The notes below the pieces were generated by a model. It was not told the origin of the DNA, did not search any database, and saw nothing but the letters and a program-made list of their open reading frames with translations. Position numbers and translations under genes: made by a program. From contig OX419756.1 in the NCBI GenBank assembly GCA_948567375.1, positions 31,634,333-31,698,332 of the forward strand: a stretch of DNA of 64,000 nucleotides. Direction: 5' to 3'. This document shows positions 36,171 to 46,938 of the stretch, piece after piece; within the stretch, counting starts at the first letter, position 1, and each line of letters opens with the position of its first letter. The stretch comes from Lunularia cruciata. Taxonomy: Eukaryota > Streptophyta > Marchantiopsida > Lunulariales > Lunulariaceae.

Positions 36171-37420
36171 CTAAAATAAGGGGTCTTGTTGTAAAGCAAT
36201 CCTAAATTTGAGTTGGACTTTGGAATTGATTGATATTGTCATAATGGCTACCATGATGAGAGAAAGAGACTTCAAATCAACTTGTCGTGATACCGTATTG
36301 GAGATGATATAGAACCTACCAGGTTTATTTTCAAGTGTGAGGTCAAACAATTGTAGTTTGTAGTCAAACAATTCCACCTATTGATGATGTCAACCCTTCA
36401 TGTGTTCCAAATGTAATGTTTGCATGATCACTTGTTTTTCCAACAGATAGTGCCTCATATCTTTGTGGGATATACCATTCCTAGTTGTTCCTAATCTCAA
36501 GTAGAGTAATTCCTTATGTGGTATTTCTTGCTGTAACACAAATCCAGTGGCAAAGTTAGAAGTATCAAAATCAACCATACAAGATAGTTGAGAATCATAT
36601 GGTTGAAGAATGGGTCTTGAAGACACCATATGTTTCAGCTTTTGGAATGTTTCTTTGTGCTTGGTGGTCTATTGAAAGCTTAAGATCTTCTCCAATAAGA
36701 TCTTAAGAAGATGGTGCTATCACATGAGCACATTAATGGATGAACCATTGGAAAAAACTTACCAATCCATTTAATGTTTGCACCCTATGGTATCCTTTGG
36801 AGTAGGCCGATCAATAATGGCCTTGATTTTCTCCATTCTATCTTGATCTCCTCTGATGAGATCTTGTGACCCTGAAAGGTAACTTCCTTGTGCCAAAAGA
36901 TACACATTGCCATCTTGCAATAAAACTTCCATTGATGTAGTCATCTCAAGACTTTTTGCATATGATTTGCATGTTTTATCTTTATCTTGCTATAGATTAA
37001 AATATCATCTAAAAATATCATCACATACCAATCCAATAGTCCATCCAACATCTAATTTATCTAATCTATGAAGACTATTGGAGCATTAGTGAGCTTGAAA
37101 GTTAAAACTCTACATTCAAAGTGCACATACCTTGTGTGAAAGGTAATATTTTGCACATCTTCTCTATCAATGTGAATCTGTCAATAGTTGCTATGGAGAC
37201 CCAACTTGGAAAAGTATTGTGCTCCACTCAATTGATCTATCAAGTCATCAATTCATTGCAAGGGGTATGCATTCTTCACTTTTTTTTTATTGAGACCACG
37301 ATGATCAATAGAAGTGAAGTTCTTCATGCTTGTTTGGAACAGATAGTATCGGTGTTCCCCAAGAAGATGCACTATGTCATATTAAATCCTTCTCCAACAA
37401 CTCCATTAGTGTTATTCAAA
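36171..37420 (-). pseudogene. Reverse transcriptase and RNase H remnant, unit 2
   Basis: FLDD is retained at 37,004-37,015 within MIFLDDILIYS. RNase H sequence (VDFDTSNFATGFVLQQE, 36,390-36,629) follows toward lower coordinates, then DYKLQLFDLTLENKPGRF (36,171-36,377). Fingers-region sequence lies near 37,330-37,370. Stops break every domain. Paired with unit 1, these copies could be aligned to estimate divergence. Confidence 0.8.
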
Positions 37421-37855
37421 GCTCTTCTATCTCCTTTGGTAAGATCTAATAGATTGGTCTACTCATTGGAGTACTTCTTGGCAATAACTCAATCTTGAAC
37501 GATATACCATAATTGGAGGACAATCCCTTTAGTAGATCATTGGAAACACATTTGCAAACTCTTGAACTATTTGATCAACAATTACTTGATGAGGCTTTTG
37601 GCATTCCTCAAATTTTCCATGTGCAATGGCTTGATCCTTATGGAAAAAATAGGCTTATCTTCCTCTAAAGCTTGCTCCATAGCTACTTTCTTGAAAAATT
37701 TCCCATTTTAAGAATGACTATTCTTAAGCGTCTTACTCAAAGATGCCAAACATCCTAATTGAAAATTCCTACCTTGGTGTTGTATTTGAATTTGTTGTTG
37801 GTTCCAATCAAATTGAACCTTATGATTTTTAAGGCAAGGTATACCTTAAATTATA

Positions 37856-38330
37856 TCATAATGTAGAGGTGCCACAACAAACCTCATACACTCCAAATAC
37901 TTTTTCCTCAATCTTGAATGTAACAAGATGTGAAATACAAAATATAAAAACCTTTCTAGCATCCTCCATCATCAATCTACTTCCAATTGCTAGCTTGATA
38001 AGAATATCTAATTCTTTTGCTAATTGCATGGACAAATAATTATTTGAACTTCCAAAATCAACCAAAATCTTACAACCATGATTAGATATTGTACCTTGCA
38101 AGTAAAGCAAACTTCCATATGTTGAGCCTTCAATCCCATTGGAATTAATCAAGTTCCTAATAAGTGGCATGAGTTCTCTTTATAAGATTGCTTATTTCCT
38201 TGATCATCATGTTCCACTAAGTCCATTTGGGTGATTTGTTGAGGTCATCCATTCTTGGGTGGACATTCAACAAATGTGATTCCCAATTTGGTGACAATAA
38301 AAACAACCACCATTTTGTTATAATCTTTCC
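37856..38330 (-). pseudogene. Gag zinc knuckle and aspartic protease remnant, unit 2
   Basis: The frame 37,856-38,170 reads HGCKILVDFGSSNNYLS, the N-terminal strand and active-site loop of a Ty3/Gypsy protease with Phe in place of Ser/Thr in the D-S/T-G triad (38,051-38,059). Just upstream (about 38,262-38,325) the minus strand reads CFYCHQIGNH with a further Cys nearby, a decayed CCHC zinc knuckle. Confidence 0.75.
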
Positions 38331-39338
38331 CTATCTACAAGGCCAAGTGGTTCAATTGGATGATATTGATCTCCATTGGTGATGGCTCCTCTACTTGTGT
38401 GTAGTTTGTGGGTAGGTTTTATGAAAGTGGAGGTCAAGACCAAGTTCTTGCAACTAGTGAATCAAAGCACTTAGCCATTTGCATGGCTTCCTCCAAGTGT
38501 TTGGGCTCCTTCATGGTCACTTCTAATTTGGTGCATGACTTCAAGCCCTTAAAAAAATGGATCCAGAGCTTCACCTTCTAGAATATTTGGAATTTGCATT
38601 TTGTTGTTTTGGAATTGAGTGATGTAGTTTCTTATAGAACCAATATGCTTCAATTTTGCCAACCTATCTAGTGCAGCTTGTGTGGTATTTATAGCTTAGA
38701 ATTGCCTAATTATTATGCTCTTGAATTCTTTCCATGTTGAGCTTGGCATAACAAACTATTGTTAGCTTGCTCCACTTGGAATTGCCACCATCGTTTTGCC
38801 ACTCCATCCAATTGCCTTGAAGCCAAGAAAATCTATCTTTGATCATCTTGAAGATTTGTACCTTCAAAATAACATTCATAATCAAATACAAAATTATCCA
38901 CTGTGCTTGGAAGGTTATTGCCTTCAAATACCTTTGGTTTTGGGAATCAGATTTGCTGTTCTCTTTCTTGAAATGGTACTTTCCTGACATGCTCTTGTCG
39001 TTGATGATCTCATTCTTCCAACAATCAAGTAAGGTGCTTGATTTGTTGTTGCATGACAATGATAACTTTGAGCACTGCCACCATGGTCACCAATTTATCA
39101 AACTATTTACAATTCTCTAATTTAACATGTAGATGCAACACATCCTCCATTCTCTATAAGTTACATTTGGTTGTATCAAGAGTTCATCAAACAAGGCAAT
39201 CATATTCAAAAAAATTTGCCAAAAGTGTGAGTTGATGAACTATATGAAATGATACTTGTATAGTACATGGACACAAAAATATCAATGGTTTGGTGGAAAG
39301 GGATTTGGTGGTCCATAAATTCCATCCATCCTATTCTT
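38331..39338 (-). pseudogene. Gag region and leader remnant, unit 2
   Basis: This lies between the protease and the primer-binding site, where gag should be. The longest frame (38,706-39,059 minus) contains a PKAITFQAQWI-like decayed segment but nothing diagnostic. About 480 bp next to LTR D has no counterpart beside LTR B in unit 1, implying a deletion there. Confidence 0.5.
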
Positions 39339-39351
39339 GCTCTGATACCAA
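39338..39351 (-). other. Primer-binding site (initiator tRNA-Met type)
   Basis: The minus strand reads TTGGTATCAGAGCA directly after LTR D, the standard site complementary to the 3' end of plant initiator tRNA-Met. It fixes the orientation of unit 2 and shows that LTR D is its 5' LTR. Confidence 0.9.
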
Positions 39352-39717
39352 TGTAAAAGACCGAGGAATGAAATAGTAGAATGGAAGATTAGAGTGAAAG
39401 ATCTCATTGGGAGTCTTGAATGAGGAAACTCCAAAAGACAAGCATGAGCTTGGGCTTTGGCATTTATAAAGAATATACAAGCTCTTGAGAAGATTCTCAA
39501 GAAGCATCTTACAGGCTACCTTCTTAGAGTGCAAGCCAAGCTAACCAATAAGCTTCTTGAGAAGCTTATTGGTTAGCTTGGCTATCACCCGATACTTGGA
39601 AGGTACCAAGTAGCTTCCTAAATGCTTCTAGAATATTCTTGTAACTCTTGGCTAATTTGGCATATTTGCTAGTTTGTTAGTCTTGACTAATTTGTCTGTA
39701 AACTCCATATTGATACT
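39352..39717 (-). repeat. LTR D: 5' LTR of chromovirus unit 2
   Basis: About 366 bp, the shortest of the four LTRs because it has fewer internal repeat units. The plus strand begins tgtaaaagaccgagg at 39,352 and ends near tccatattgatac. In place of the missing units it contains a near-perfect palindrome (39,534-39,583). Confidence 0.88.
39534..39583. repeat. Perfect 23-bp inverted repeat with 4-nt loop
   Basis: Arms 39,534-39,556 and 39,561-39,583 are perfectly complementary around ttga. One arm is the ordinary LTR sequence (agccaagctaaccaa...); the other is its reverse complement and is absent from the other LTRs. This suggests a foldback or template-switch event. Confidence 0.95.
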
Positions 39718-42132
39718 ACTTCTTTCCTTTCATCTCTCTCAATTGCTTTTCTTGTAGCAATTCACACTATTCTCCAAATCCTCATAACTTCTTGCCAAAG
39801 TTGGGGCAAATTCTATCTTGGCTACAACTTATACTTGTTCTAATTCTACAAAAGTGAAAAGTGACTAGTCTTCCTCAAGTATTTAAGTTGATGGCTCTAG
39901 GTGTGCTTGGTGCAAGTGGTTGCATCATACACATGTGAACGTTTTGATACAAACAAATGGTCATTACTTGTGGTTCTTGATCTATTGGCATTATAGTTAA
40001 GTCCTCAAGATCTTTTCAAACTAACTGACTTTTAGGTTGAGGGTGTTTCAGGCTGAATAGTATTTGTGCCAAAGGTTGTTCATGGCTTAGGATCTTCTTT
40101 CAAGGTGAGGTCTTTCAAGGCAAGGTCTCCTTTTCCATGGGCCTCCTTCATTGTAATCCTTTAGTGCAAGCCATCCTCGTTTATTCAAAACTACTTAACT
40201 TCCCATGCCACATATTTCTTGGGTCATCTTCCTCCTCCAAAGTGCAATTTTCATTGGATTGAAGACAAACAACTATAATCCTTCCATCTTCTTTACCAAT
40301 TGGCTATCTCTTTGTGCCTCTAACCAAACTAAGAATTTGAAAGAAAAAGGTGTATGTTGGAAAGAGGTGATATGTCACATGCTCATGGGAGTATTTGATG
40401 ACATGGATGGGTATAGAGATTGGTACCAAGATTTTCTTATAGATTGTATAGTGCATGTACTGCCTCAAGTCTCTCTTTGCAAGATATATTAATAGTGGAT
40501 AGTGCCTACCATATTGTAAGAACCATCACCGTGGTACTATCCATCCTCCACCACTTACTCCCTTCTATTCTTGTGTACCATATTCACATACATCTTTGAT
40601 AGCTTCTTTGGACAAATTTAGAGTAGAAAGGAAGTCCATTATTGGGTTCCTTACCAAAGAGTAGACAGTAGGTTGTCTACAAGTGTATAGTGTGGATCCC
40701 TATGAGGGTCTAGCCACTTTCTTTCACAATCTTTCTAAGCATGATGGAGAGTGAGATCTCTTGTGGAGATATAGCTCTTTGTATATTGCTAGACTATCAT
40801 TAGATGCATAGATACAACTCTAGAGCAGATCCAATTAGAGCACCTCAATTTTTGGCATGAAGTGCTCTCACTGAAAATGGAATGTCTAGAGCAAGACTCC
40901 CTCTTCATATTCTAAGTGACATTCCTCTCCACGGTGCTCTTGATACTTTTCTTGCTGTAGAGAGTACCATTGACACTCCTCATATGGTAGAGGATATAAT
41001 TATCTCATGAGATATGCACTCATTCATATTTTATGTACATTTATATATACATCATATTTTCTTCTTTGCAATTAGCTTCATTGTGATTGCTTTGCCTAAA
41101 CAAACTTGTGATGGCTTTGGTTTAACTCATGACTCCCACAGGATGCCTCTTGATATCATTATAATGCCTTTCAATAAACTCATGAATCCATGTGATTTCT
41201 TGACATTTCATTTTTCTTTCTTTTTTAAACTCATTTTGATGTCTTTTGGGTTTTTACATGTCTTTTGATTTCCTTGTGAAGCAATTTGTCAATTTTGGCT
41301 TGTGTTATTATGTTTCATTCTAATTTATTTTAATCAATCCATTAGTGTTCTAATACAAGTGAAAACTACATCTAAGACCTAACAAGAACCCACTTTGCTA
41401 CAACCAATACCCCATTGAATAATGAGAACTCCAAGGCACTCACATGTTCCATGAAACCCTAGCAAGACCTCAAGAAAACCATGGAAAGACCTCAATTCCT
41501 GTACCTTTGAAGTGAAGCCTGCATAAAACCCAAGTGGATCCTTGCAAGACCTTAACCCTATCAAGACTTCAATGTACGTATCTTTGAAGCAAAACCTATA
41601 CAAAACCCAAGACCCAAGTTTTCCGAGTTACTTGAGTGATGACATTTTAAATTTTTGCAACCAAGCAAGCTATTCATATTAAAAATCATATAAGGTTCTC
41701 ATTAGATAGCACACTTTGGTTTGGAAATGATACCAATTAGAGGAATCAAGAATGACATATCAAAACAAAACAAAACCACTTTGAGAGGACACAAACAAGA
41801 TTGAAACAAAAAAAGTGAAACCAATTTGACATAACAAGGTAACATTTGACCAAGTAGATCAAACACATGTGGAGAATAAATATATTAAGAACAAAATTTT
41901 ATGACTCAAAACACAAAATATGGAAAATCTAGGAACAAAGTGGAAATCTTGAACTAAATGGATGCTAGAGTAAAAGCAACCATTGGTTTACAACTATAAC
42001 CTAAACTATAAATGCAAGGAAAAGCTGAAGCTCTTTTACACTATTCAGTACCACTTGAGCTACAAAAATGTATTTTGGCATTGGAAATTTGATATCACTA
42101 TTATAGCTCTCCACAAGTGGAATATCTATACT
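39718..42132. other. AT-rich DNA without recognisable gene
   Basis: Right flank of the chromovirus array. Only short frames occur and I see no LTR ends. The flanking target duplication of the array could not be identified. Confidence 0.45.
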
Positions 42133-43135
42133 TCATACAATACTCATAATACATTTGATTTCCTTGGCTCTCTTCCCTACTTTTGCTGATTCTAATATCA
42201 TAGATTCAAACCTCTTGGATCTTAAGTATCTTTCTTGTATTCTGTCCTTCTTCATCTTAAAATGTAATACACTTCTTTCTACTTCACCTTTCATTCTTAA
42301 CTTTTCTATCTTTGCAATTTTTTGTGCTTCAATCTTTGCCAACTTACATCTCTCTTGCTTCTATAGAATCACTTCCCAATTTTTTAACATTTAAAAGATC
42401 TTGTGCAAATGTAACTAACATGATATATGAAGGTGTCTTTGTTACCATGAGTGTCTTTGTGCATGAAGATCTTCTTCTTTCACAATATTCACTTTCTTGT
42501 TCTCCCTCCTTATCACCCTCATGCTCTACTTCTCATGGCCTATGTTTGTCATTGGCAGGTGTAGTTGGTTGAGGTGGCATGCATTCACTCTCCCATCTTG
42601 ATTGTTGAAACAATGGAATTCCACTCCGTTCCTGTTGAAATTGTTGAGTATTATTCTCTTACTTATGCACTTGGTCCTTTGTAATTGTATACTCTTCCTT
42701 GAAAATGTGTGATAATGACACGTAAAGGAATGACTCTTGTGTGGTAGGAATGGAAAACACTTGGGAATGCAATGGTGTACATGTGTGTGAAGTAATGCAT
42801 CCTAATATTGGTATCCCTTCTACATCATCCTCTAAGGGCCTCTTAATTATAACTCTAGGTCCCATTTCCTTATCTATGACTTTCTCCAAATTTTCATTTT
42901 TTACTGCTTAAGTCACAAGAGTGGATGGCAAAATGTTAGCTCTTGCATCAAACATAATATCCATTCTTGCATAATTGGGACATTGGTGATTCAACTTATC
43001 TTTGATTGTCCTCCATCCTAGTTTGAGTTCTTTTTCAATGAGTCCTTCTCCCATACACTTGTCTTTCCAATTTTGGGCATACTTGTAAGAAGCCATGTAA
43101 CAAGTCAAGTTTTTGTATAATCTTTCTCCATTCAT
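42133..43135 (-). pseudogene. Degenerate ORF fragments, probably transposon-derived (basic coiled coil)
   Basis: Three minus-strand frames follow each other with few breaks. 43,135-42,908 contains ASYKYAQNWKDKCMGEGLIE and GWRTIKDKLNHQCPNYARMD, resembling DNA-binding or accessory proteins of plant transposons. 42,889-42,659 is a hydrophilic segment. 42,342-42,133 is a very basic helical tail (MAKIEAQKIAKIEKLRMKGE). Together they look like one decayed protein of about 330 residues. I cannot name the family with confidence; a trihelix/Myb-like transposon accessory protein is the nearest impression. Confidence 0.4.
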
Positions 43136-45234
43136 TGATTCAAGAAAACCATTCTAGAACTTCATAAGATAAGTGGCCAAATAACTAAAAGAGTTACTCT
43201 TTTGGATCGGTTTCATGTAGCTACCATGGATTGCTTGAATTGATCAAGATCTTCTAGATAAACCAAAATTTGACTATAATAGTGAGAAACCATTCTAAAT
43301 CTATCTTAATCCCCCATTTTTGATTTGGACTTTGATAGACCATACGACACCATGTTCAAAAGATCTTGAAATTTCAATACAAGAGGAGGTGAATAAATGG
43401 TGTAAGAACCTAAGTGAAATTGCATAGATTTGGATTCAACTTTGGAGAATCAACTCCCACTTCTTGGGAGATATGTGATCCATATTTGCTATTGCATTCT
43501 AACCTCCAAGTTTTTCTTCTGTTGCAAAGTTGACGCACTTATGTTCCCTCACCACTCCCCAAAATACATGTGTGTTGTCAACTCTTGGAAATTGGAACTG
43601 AGCTTTTCATTGCAAATTTCAATTCAAACTATCTAACACTGAACTAGAAAACTAGCAAAACAAATGCCTCAGTGAATTCCAAAACTAATTAATAATACCA
43701 CACCTTTTGAAGGGACAAAGATCCCATGTTTTTAAATTTTCATTTTGTGGTGCACGAGCAAGTAGGTATACTTCAAATTTTTGAGCAATAGTGTAGAATT
43801 GCAACGTTGTACCTACTCCATGTACCTACCTTAATGATCATTATACCTTGCTAATTAATATTAATCACAATTTATTCAAAATCTTGCCCATGAACTTCTT
43901 GTACGAGAGAAAGTGGAAACTATCCGTAGGGTAGGTGAGTACTTGTAAAATATTTTAGATGGGTTTCTTTTGGGAGTGCAAATTTTGTACAGGTAATGTG
44001 AAAAGATCCTGGTCACCCGCAAATATCCCGTGAAAGTCAGTTTTGAACCCCCTAATGGCTTACTTTGCTTAACTCAACTTGTTTTCTAAACTCCAGTTGA
44101 CTTTACAGATATTAAATTTTCATTCAAAGTTTATGTTAACTATCTTCATAGATTCTAGGTGAGGTTCTTGGATTTTGATTATCCAAAGTATTTTTAAAGA
44201 GTCTAATCCTATATGATAAAATTCTATCCAATAAGTATAGCAATCGATTATTAAATTCCATATATTATTCTGATATAAAAAATCTGATTAAAGAACTATA
44301 AAGATGAATCAGATCCAAATTGTGCTTGCAATCAATTAGTATATATATAAAAAATCTACCTAGGAAAAAGTATAACTTTCCAAAGAAGAACTTTATCAAA
44401 TTAACTGTTCAAAACGCGGATCTTCCTTTTTCAAATGCACATTCAGGCGTACAATTCAAACTAGAGAATAATTAGTGGAAACCCATGGATGGACGGCTTG
44501 TTCAATTTAATTCATGACCTAGTAATCAATCCAAATTTATGAAAAGACTGATGTTATAATATGTGAGAAATATTCTACTTAGATTTCATGCTCTAGTTTG
44601 CAATAATCGTGTTGATGTACGGTTAGCCTTATCGTCACCATGTATTAATTTTCTCTATCCCAGAAGTTTTCATTGTAGATTTCATTCTCAATTATGAACG
44701 TTGGTCCTCACTCAAGTATTCCTAATAAAATCAAGTTTGTATCAATTTCTGGTGACTTGCTCAAAAACTGATGAGATAATGATTTTGGTACGGAGATAAC
44801 CTAATATCTGAAAACATGGAACTGAAAATATTCATCTAATCTCCAAATGTATGAATCTTATTTATTGTGACTTTCGAACGAAGCCCGTAATAATTGGAAG
44901 TCAGAACACAAAAACCCTTAGGATATTTAACATACACACGTGGGAACTGCAAATGAAACTGCGACTGTGGTTGAGATACCCCGGCCCGCACCAGGTTCGA
45001 TTACATGGTTTCCTGGGTATCGGTAGCCTAGATTCAGCTCCTGTATTTGTCGGCTGCCTTACAACCTTCGAAGTCATTTGCAGCACAGCCGACACTCTCT
45101 CCCTCTCCTCGCTGCATTCGTGATTTTCCATCTCGTGGATGGATCAGGAACAACTACTGATGAAGTGAAGTGAGAAATTTTGTTGCAAGAATCGCAAGAT
45201 CTGCTGGAGCGCGCGACGAAAAATTAGACAGAAA
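43136..45234. other. Boundary of AT-rich block and promoter region of eIF3l
   Basis: AT-rich sequence gives way to ordinary composition between about 43.9 and 44.9 kb. No gene is seen. A CT-rich stretch (ctctctccctctcctcgctgc, about 45,094-45,114) 120 bp before the eIF3l start is typical of plant core promoters and leaders; the start site itself is not determined. Confidence 0.5.
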
Positions 45235-46938
45235 ATGTCTTACAACGATTATGGCCGGGACAGTAGAGACGGTGGGAGAGACGGTGGGAGGGATAACAGG
45301 AGGGACAACAGGGATCACAGGGACAACAACAGGGATTACGGAGGCAGAAATGATAGAAACGACGATGTTGGAGGCGGGTACGAGCAGGATTACGATGACA
45401 GACCCGAGTTTAGGGACGGATTCCGTGATCTCGCGCCACCGGAGCCGGGTCAAGACCCCGCGAGTTATGTCCCTGACGTTGTGAAAACCTTCGTGGTGTA
45501 TCTGTACAGGCACATTCGGGAGAAAAATGCGTATGAAATCCACCAGATGTATGAGGGCTCCTTCCAGAAGTTGAGTGAGCGTATGTTTCAGAAGACCCCG
45601 TGGCCTTCTGTGGAAGTCATTGCGCCTTATGTGGAGAACGACCATGTCTTCTGTTTGCTGTACAAGGAGATGTGGTTTCGTCACGCGTATGCTCTCCTAA
45701 GCCCTACTCTGGAGCAGAGGTGTGATTCTTGGGACAATTACTGTAATTTGTTCCAGGTGATTCTTCACGGGAATGTCAATATGCAATTACCTAACCAGTG
45801 GTTGTGGGATATGGTTGATGAGTTCATTTACCAGTTCCAGTCTTTCTGTCAGTACCGTGCCAAGCTGAAGGCGAAGACAGATCGAGAGCTTGGTCTCTTG
45901 CGTCAATGTGACGAGATTTGGAACGTGTATGGTGTGCTCAACTACCTTCAGGCGCTTATTGACAAGTCCATGATTATCCAAATTCTCGAGGAGGAGAAAG
46001 ATGGCATTTTGACGTTCACAGCTACAAATGGATATGATTACCATGGGGGAACCAATGTGCTGAAGGTTTTAGGTTACTTCAGCATTGTGGGACTCCTTAG
46101 GGTACATTGTCTCTTGGGCGATTATCACAGTGGGTTGAAGGCTTTGGCTCCTATTGACATCAACTCACCAGGAGTGTACAACACCGTCATCGGATGCCAG
46201 GTTACAACCATCTACTATTTTGGATTTGCTAACATGATGTTGCGAAGGTATGTTGATGGAATTAGGGCATTCAACCAGGTACTTCTATACATCCACAAGA
46301 CCAAACAGTTCCATCAACGCTCCCCACAATATGAGCAGATCCACAAGAAGAACGAGCAGATGTATGCCCTTCTTGCCATCTGCTTGTCTCTTTGTCCACA
46401 TGGGAAGTTGATCGAAGAAAATGTCAACAACCAGCTGCGAGAGAAGTATGCCGACAAGATGCTTCGGATGCAGAGGAGTGATGAAGCCATATTTGATGAA
46501 CTCTTTTCCTATGCCTGCCCTAAGTTCATCACCCCATCTCCCCCCAACTACGAGGAGCCACTTGTAAATTACAACCAGGATGCTTACAGACTACAGCTTA
46601 AGTTGTTTCTGTCCGATGTGCGTCAACAACAATTGCTCTCAAGCATTCGCAGTTTCTTGAAGCTGTACACCACCATCTCTATTGCCAAGCTCGCATCCGT
46701 CATGGATATCGACGAGCCGACACTAAGGATGGCGTTGTTGACATACAAGCATAAGACACACGTCATCGACACAGACGGTAGTGTCTTGTCCAACGCAGAC
46801 GTGGAGTTTTACATCGATGATGACATGGTTCATATCGCTGATACCAAGGAGACGAAGCGTTTTGGAGACTACTTCATACGTCACATCATGAGATTCGAGG
46901 ATATCATCACCGATCTGGAGCGTGTTCAAATAGAGTGA
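45235..46938 (+). CDS. EIF3L: Eukaryotic translation initiation factor 3 subunit L
   Basis: A 567-residue uninterrupted frame starts at ATG in AAAATGT context. It matches eIF3 subunit L throughout: VVKTFVVYLYRHIREKNAYE, then a YKEMWFRHAYALL segment, a FTATNGYDYHGGTNVLKVLG segment and a C-terminal PCI domain at roughly residues 320-520 (QLREKYADKMLRMQ, then FLSDVRQQQLLSSIRSFLKL). The protein acts in the cytoplasm as part of the eIF3 scaffold that binds the 40S subunit during initiation; the PCI domain packs with other eIF3 subunits. The first 60 residues are a low-complexity Arg/Asp/Gly/Asn-rich tail made of short degenerate repeats, which explains why it is a little longer than the roughly 525-565 residues I expect. 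The open frame has no introns and ends in TGA. The identification is secure. Confidence 0.97.
   Translation: MSYNDYGRDSRDGGRDGGRDNRRDNRDHRDNNRDYGGRNDRNDDVGGGYEQDYDDRPEFRDGFRDLAPPEPGQDPASYVPDVVKTFVVYLYRHIREKNAYEIHQMYEGSFQKLSERMFQKTPWPSVEVIAPYVENDHVFCLLYKEMWFRHAYALLSPTLEQRCDSWDNYCNLFQVILHGNVNMQLPNQWLWDMVDEFIYQFQSFCQYRAKLKAKTDRELGLLRQCDEIWNVYGVLNYLQALIDKSMIIQILEEEKDGILTFTATNGYDYHGGTNVLKVLGYFSIVGLLRVHCLLGDYHSGLKALAPIDINSPGVYNTVIGCQVTTIYYFGFANMMLRRYVDGIRAFNQVLLYIHKTKQFHQRSPQYEQIHKKNEQMYALLAICLSLCPHGKLIEENVNNQLREKYADKMLRMQRSDEAIFDELFSYACPKFITPSPPNYEEPLVNYNQDAYRLQLKLFLSDVRQQQLLSSIRSFLKLYTTISIAKLASVMDIDEPTLRMALLTYKHKTHVIDTDGSVLSNADVEFYIDDDMVHIADTKETKRFGDYFIRHIMRFEDIITDLERVQIE
45256..45345 (+). repeat. 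Degenerate RDG/RDN-coding repeat at the eIF3l N-terminus
   Basis: Short repeats of gacggtgggag and gggacaacagggat encode a disordered arginine/aspartate/glycine/asparagine tract. They probably arose by replication slippage. Confidence 0.8.

Larger units (their letters stand above)
29270..39717 (-). mobile_element. Tandem array of two degenerate Ty3/Gypsy chromoviruses sharing an LTR
   Basis: Reading right to left on the minus strand the order is LTR D, internal region 2, LTR B, internal region 1, LTR A. Each internal region keeps gag/protease, reverse transcriptase, RNase H (clear in both), integrase (clear in unit 1) and a chromodomain in the usual Ty3/Gypsy order. LTR A and LTR B each have a polypurine tract on their upstream side. 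Only LTR D keeps an intact primer-binding site. The chromodomain at the integrase end places the family among chromoviruses. All frames are broken, so neither unit is autonomous. A solo LTR (C) is nested in unit 2. Confidence 0.9.
13600..44500. other. AT-rich, CpG-depleted transposon block
   Basis: Base composition changes sharply at both ends. Within the block CG is rare: I counted six CG dinucleotides from 15,001 to 16,000, whereas the first 60 bases of the eIF3l frame after 45,240 contain four. Every recognisable coding remnant inside is transposon-related and broken. The pattern fits long-methylated heterochromatin decayed by deamination of methylcytosine. Confidence 0.85.

Noticed and set aside
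29270-39717. An intact, potentially active chromovirus
   Set aside because: Every enzymatic domain is broken by stops or frameshifts, unit 1 lacks its leader and primer site, and the LTRs differ from each other.
45154-45684. 176-codon minus-strand frame over the eIF3l start
   Set aside because: It is the antisense shadow of the repeat-rich eIF3l N-terminus; its Val/Pro/Ile repeats mirror the RD/G codons on the other strand.
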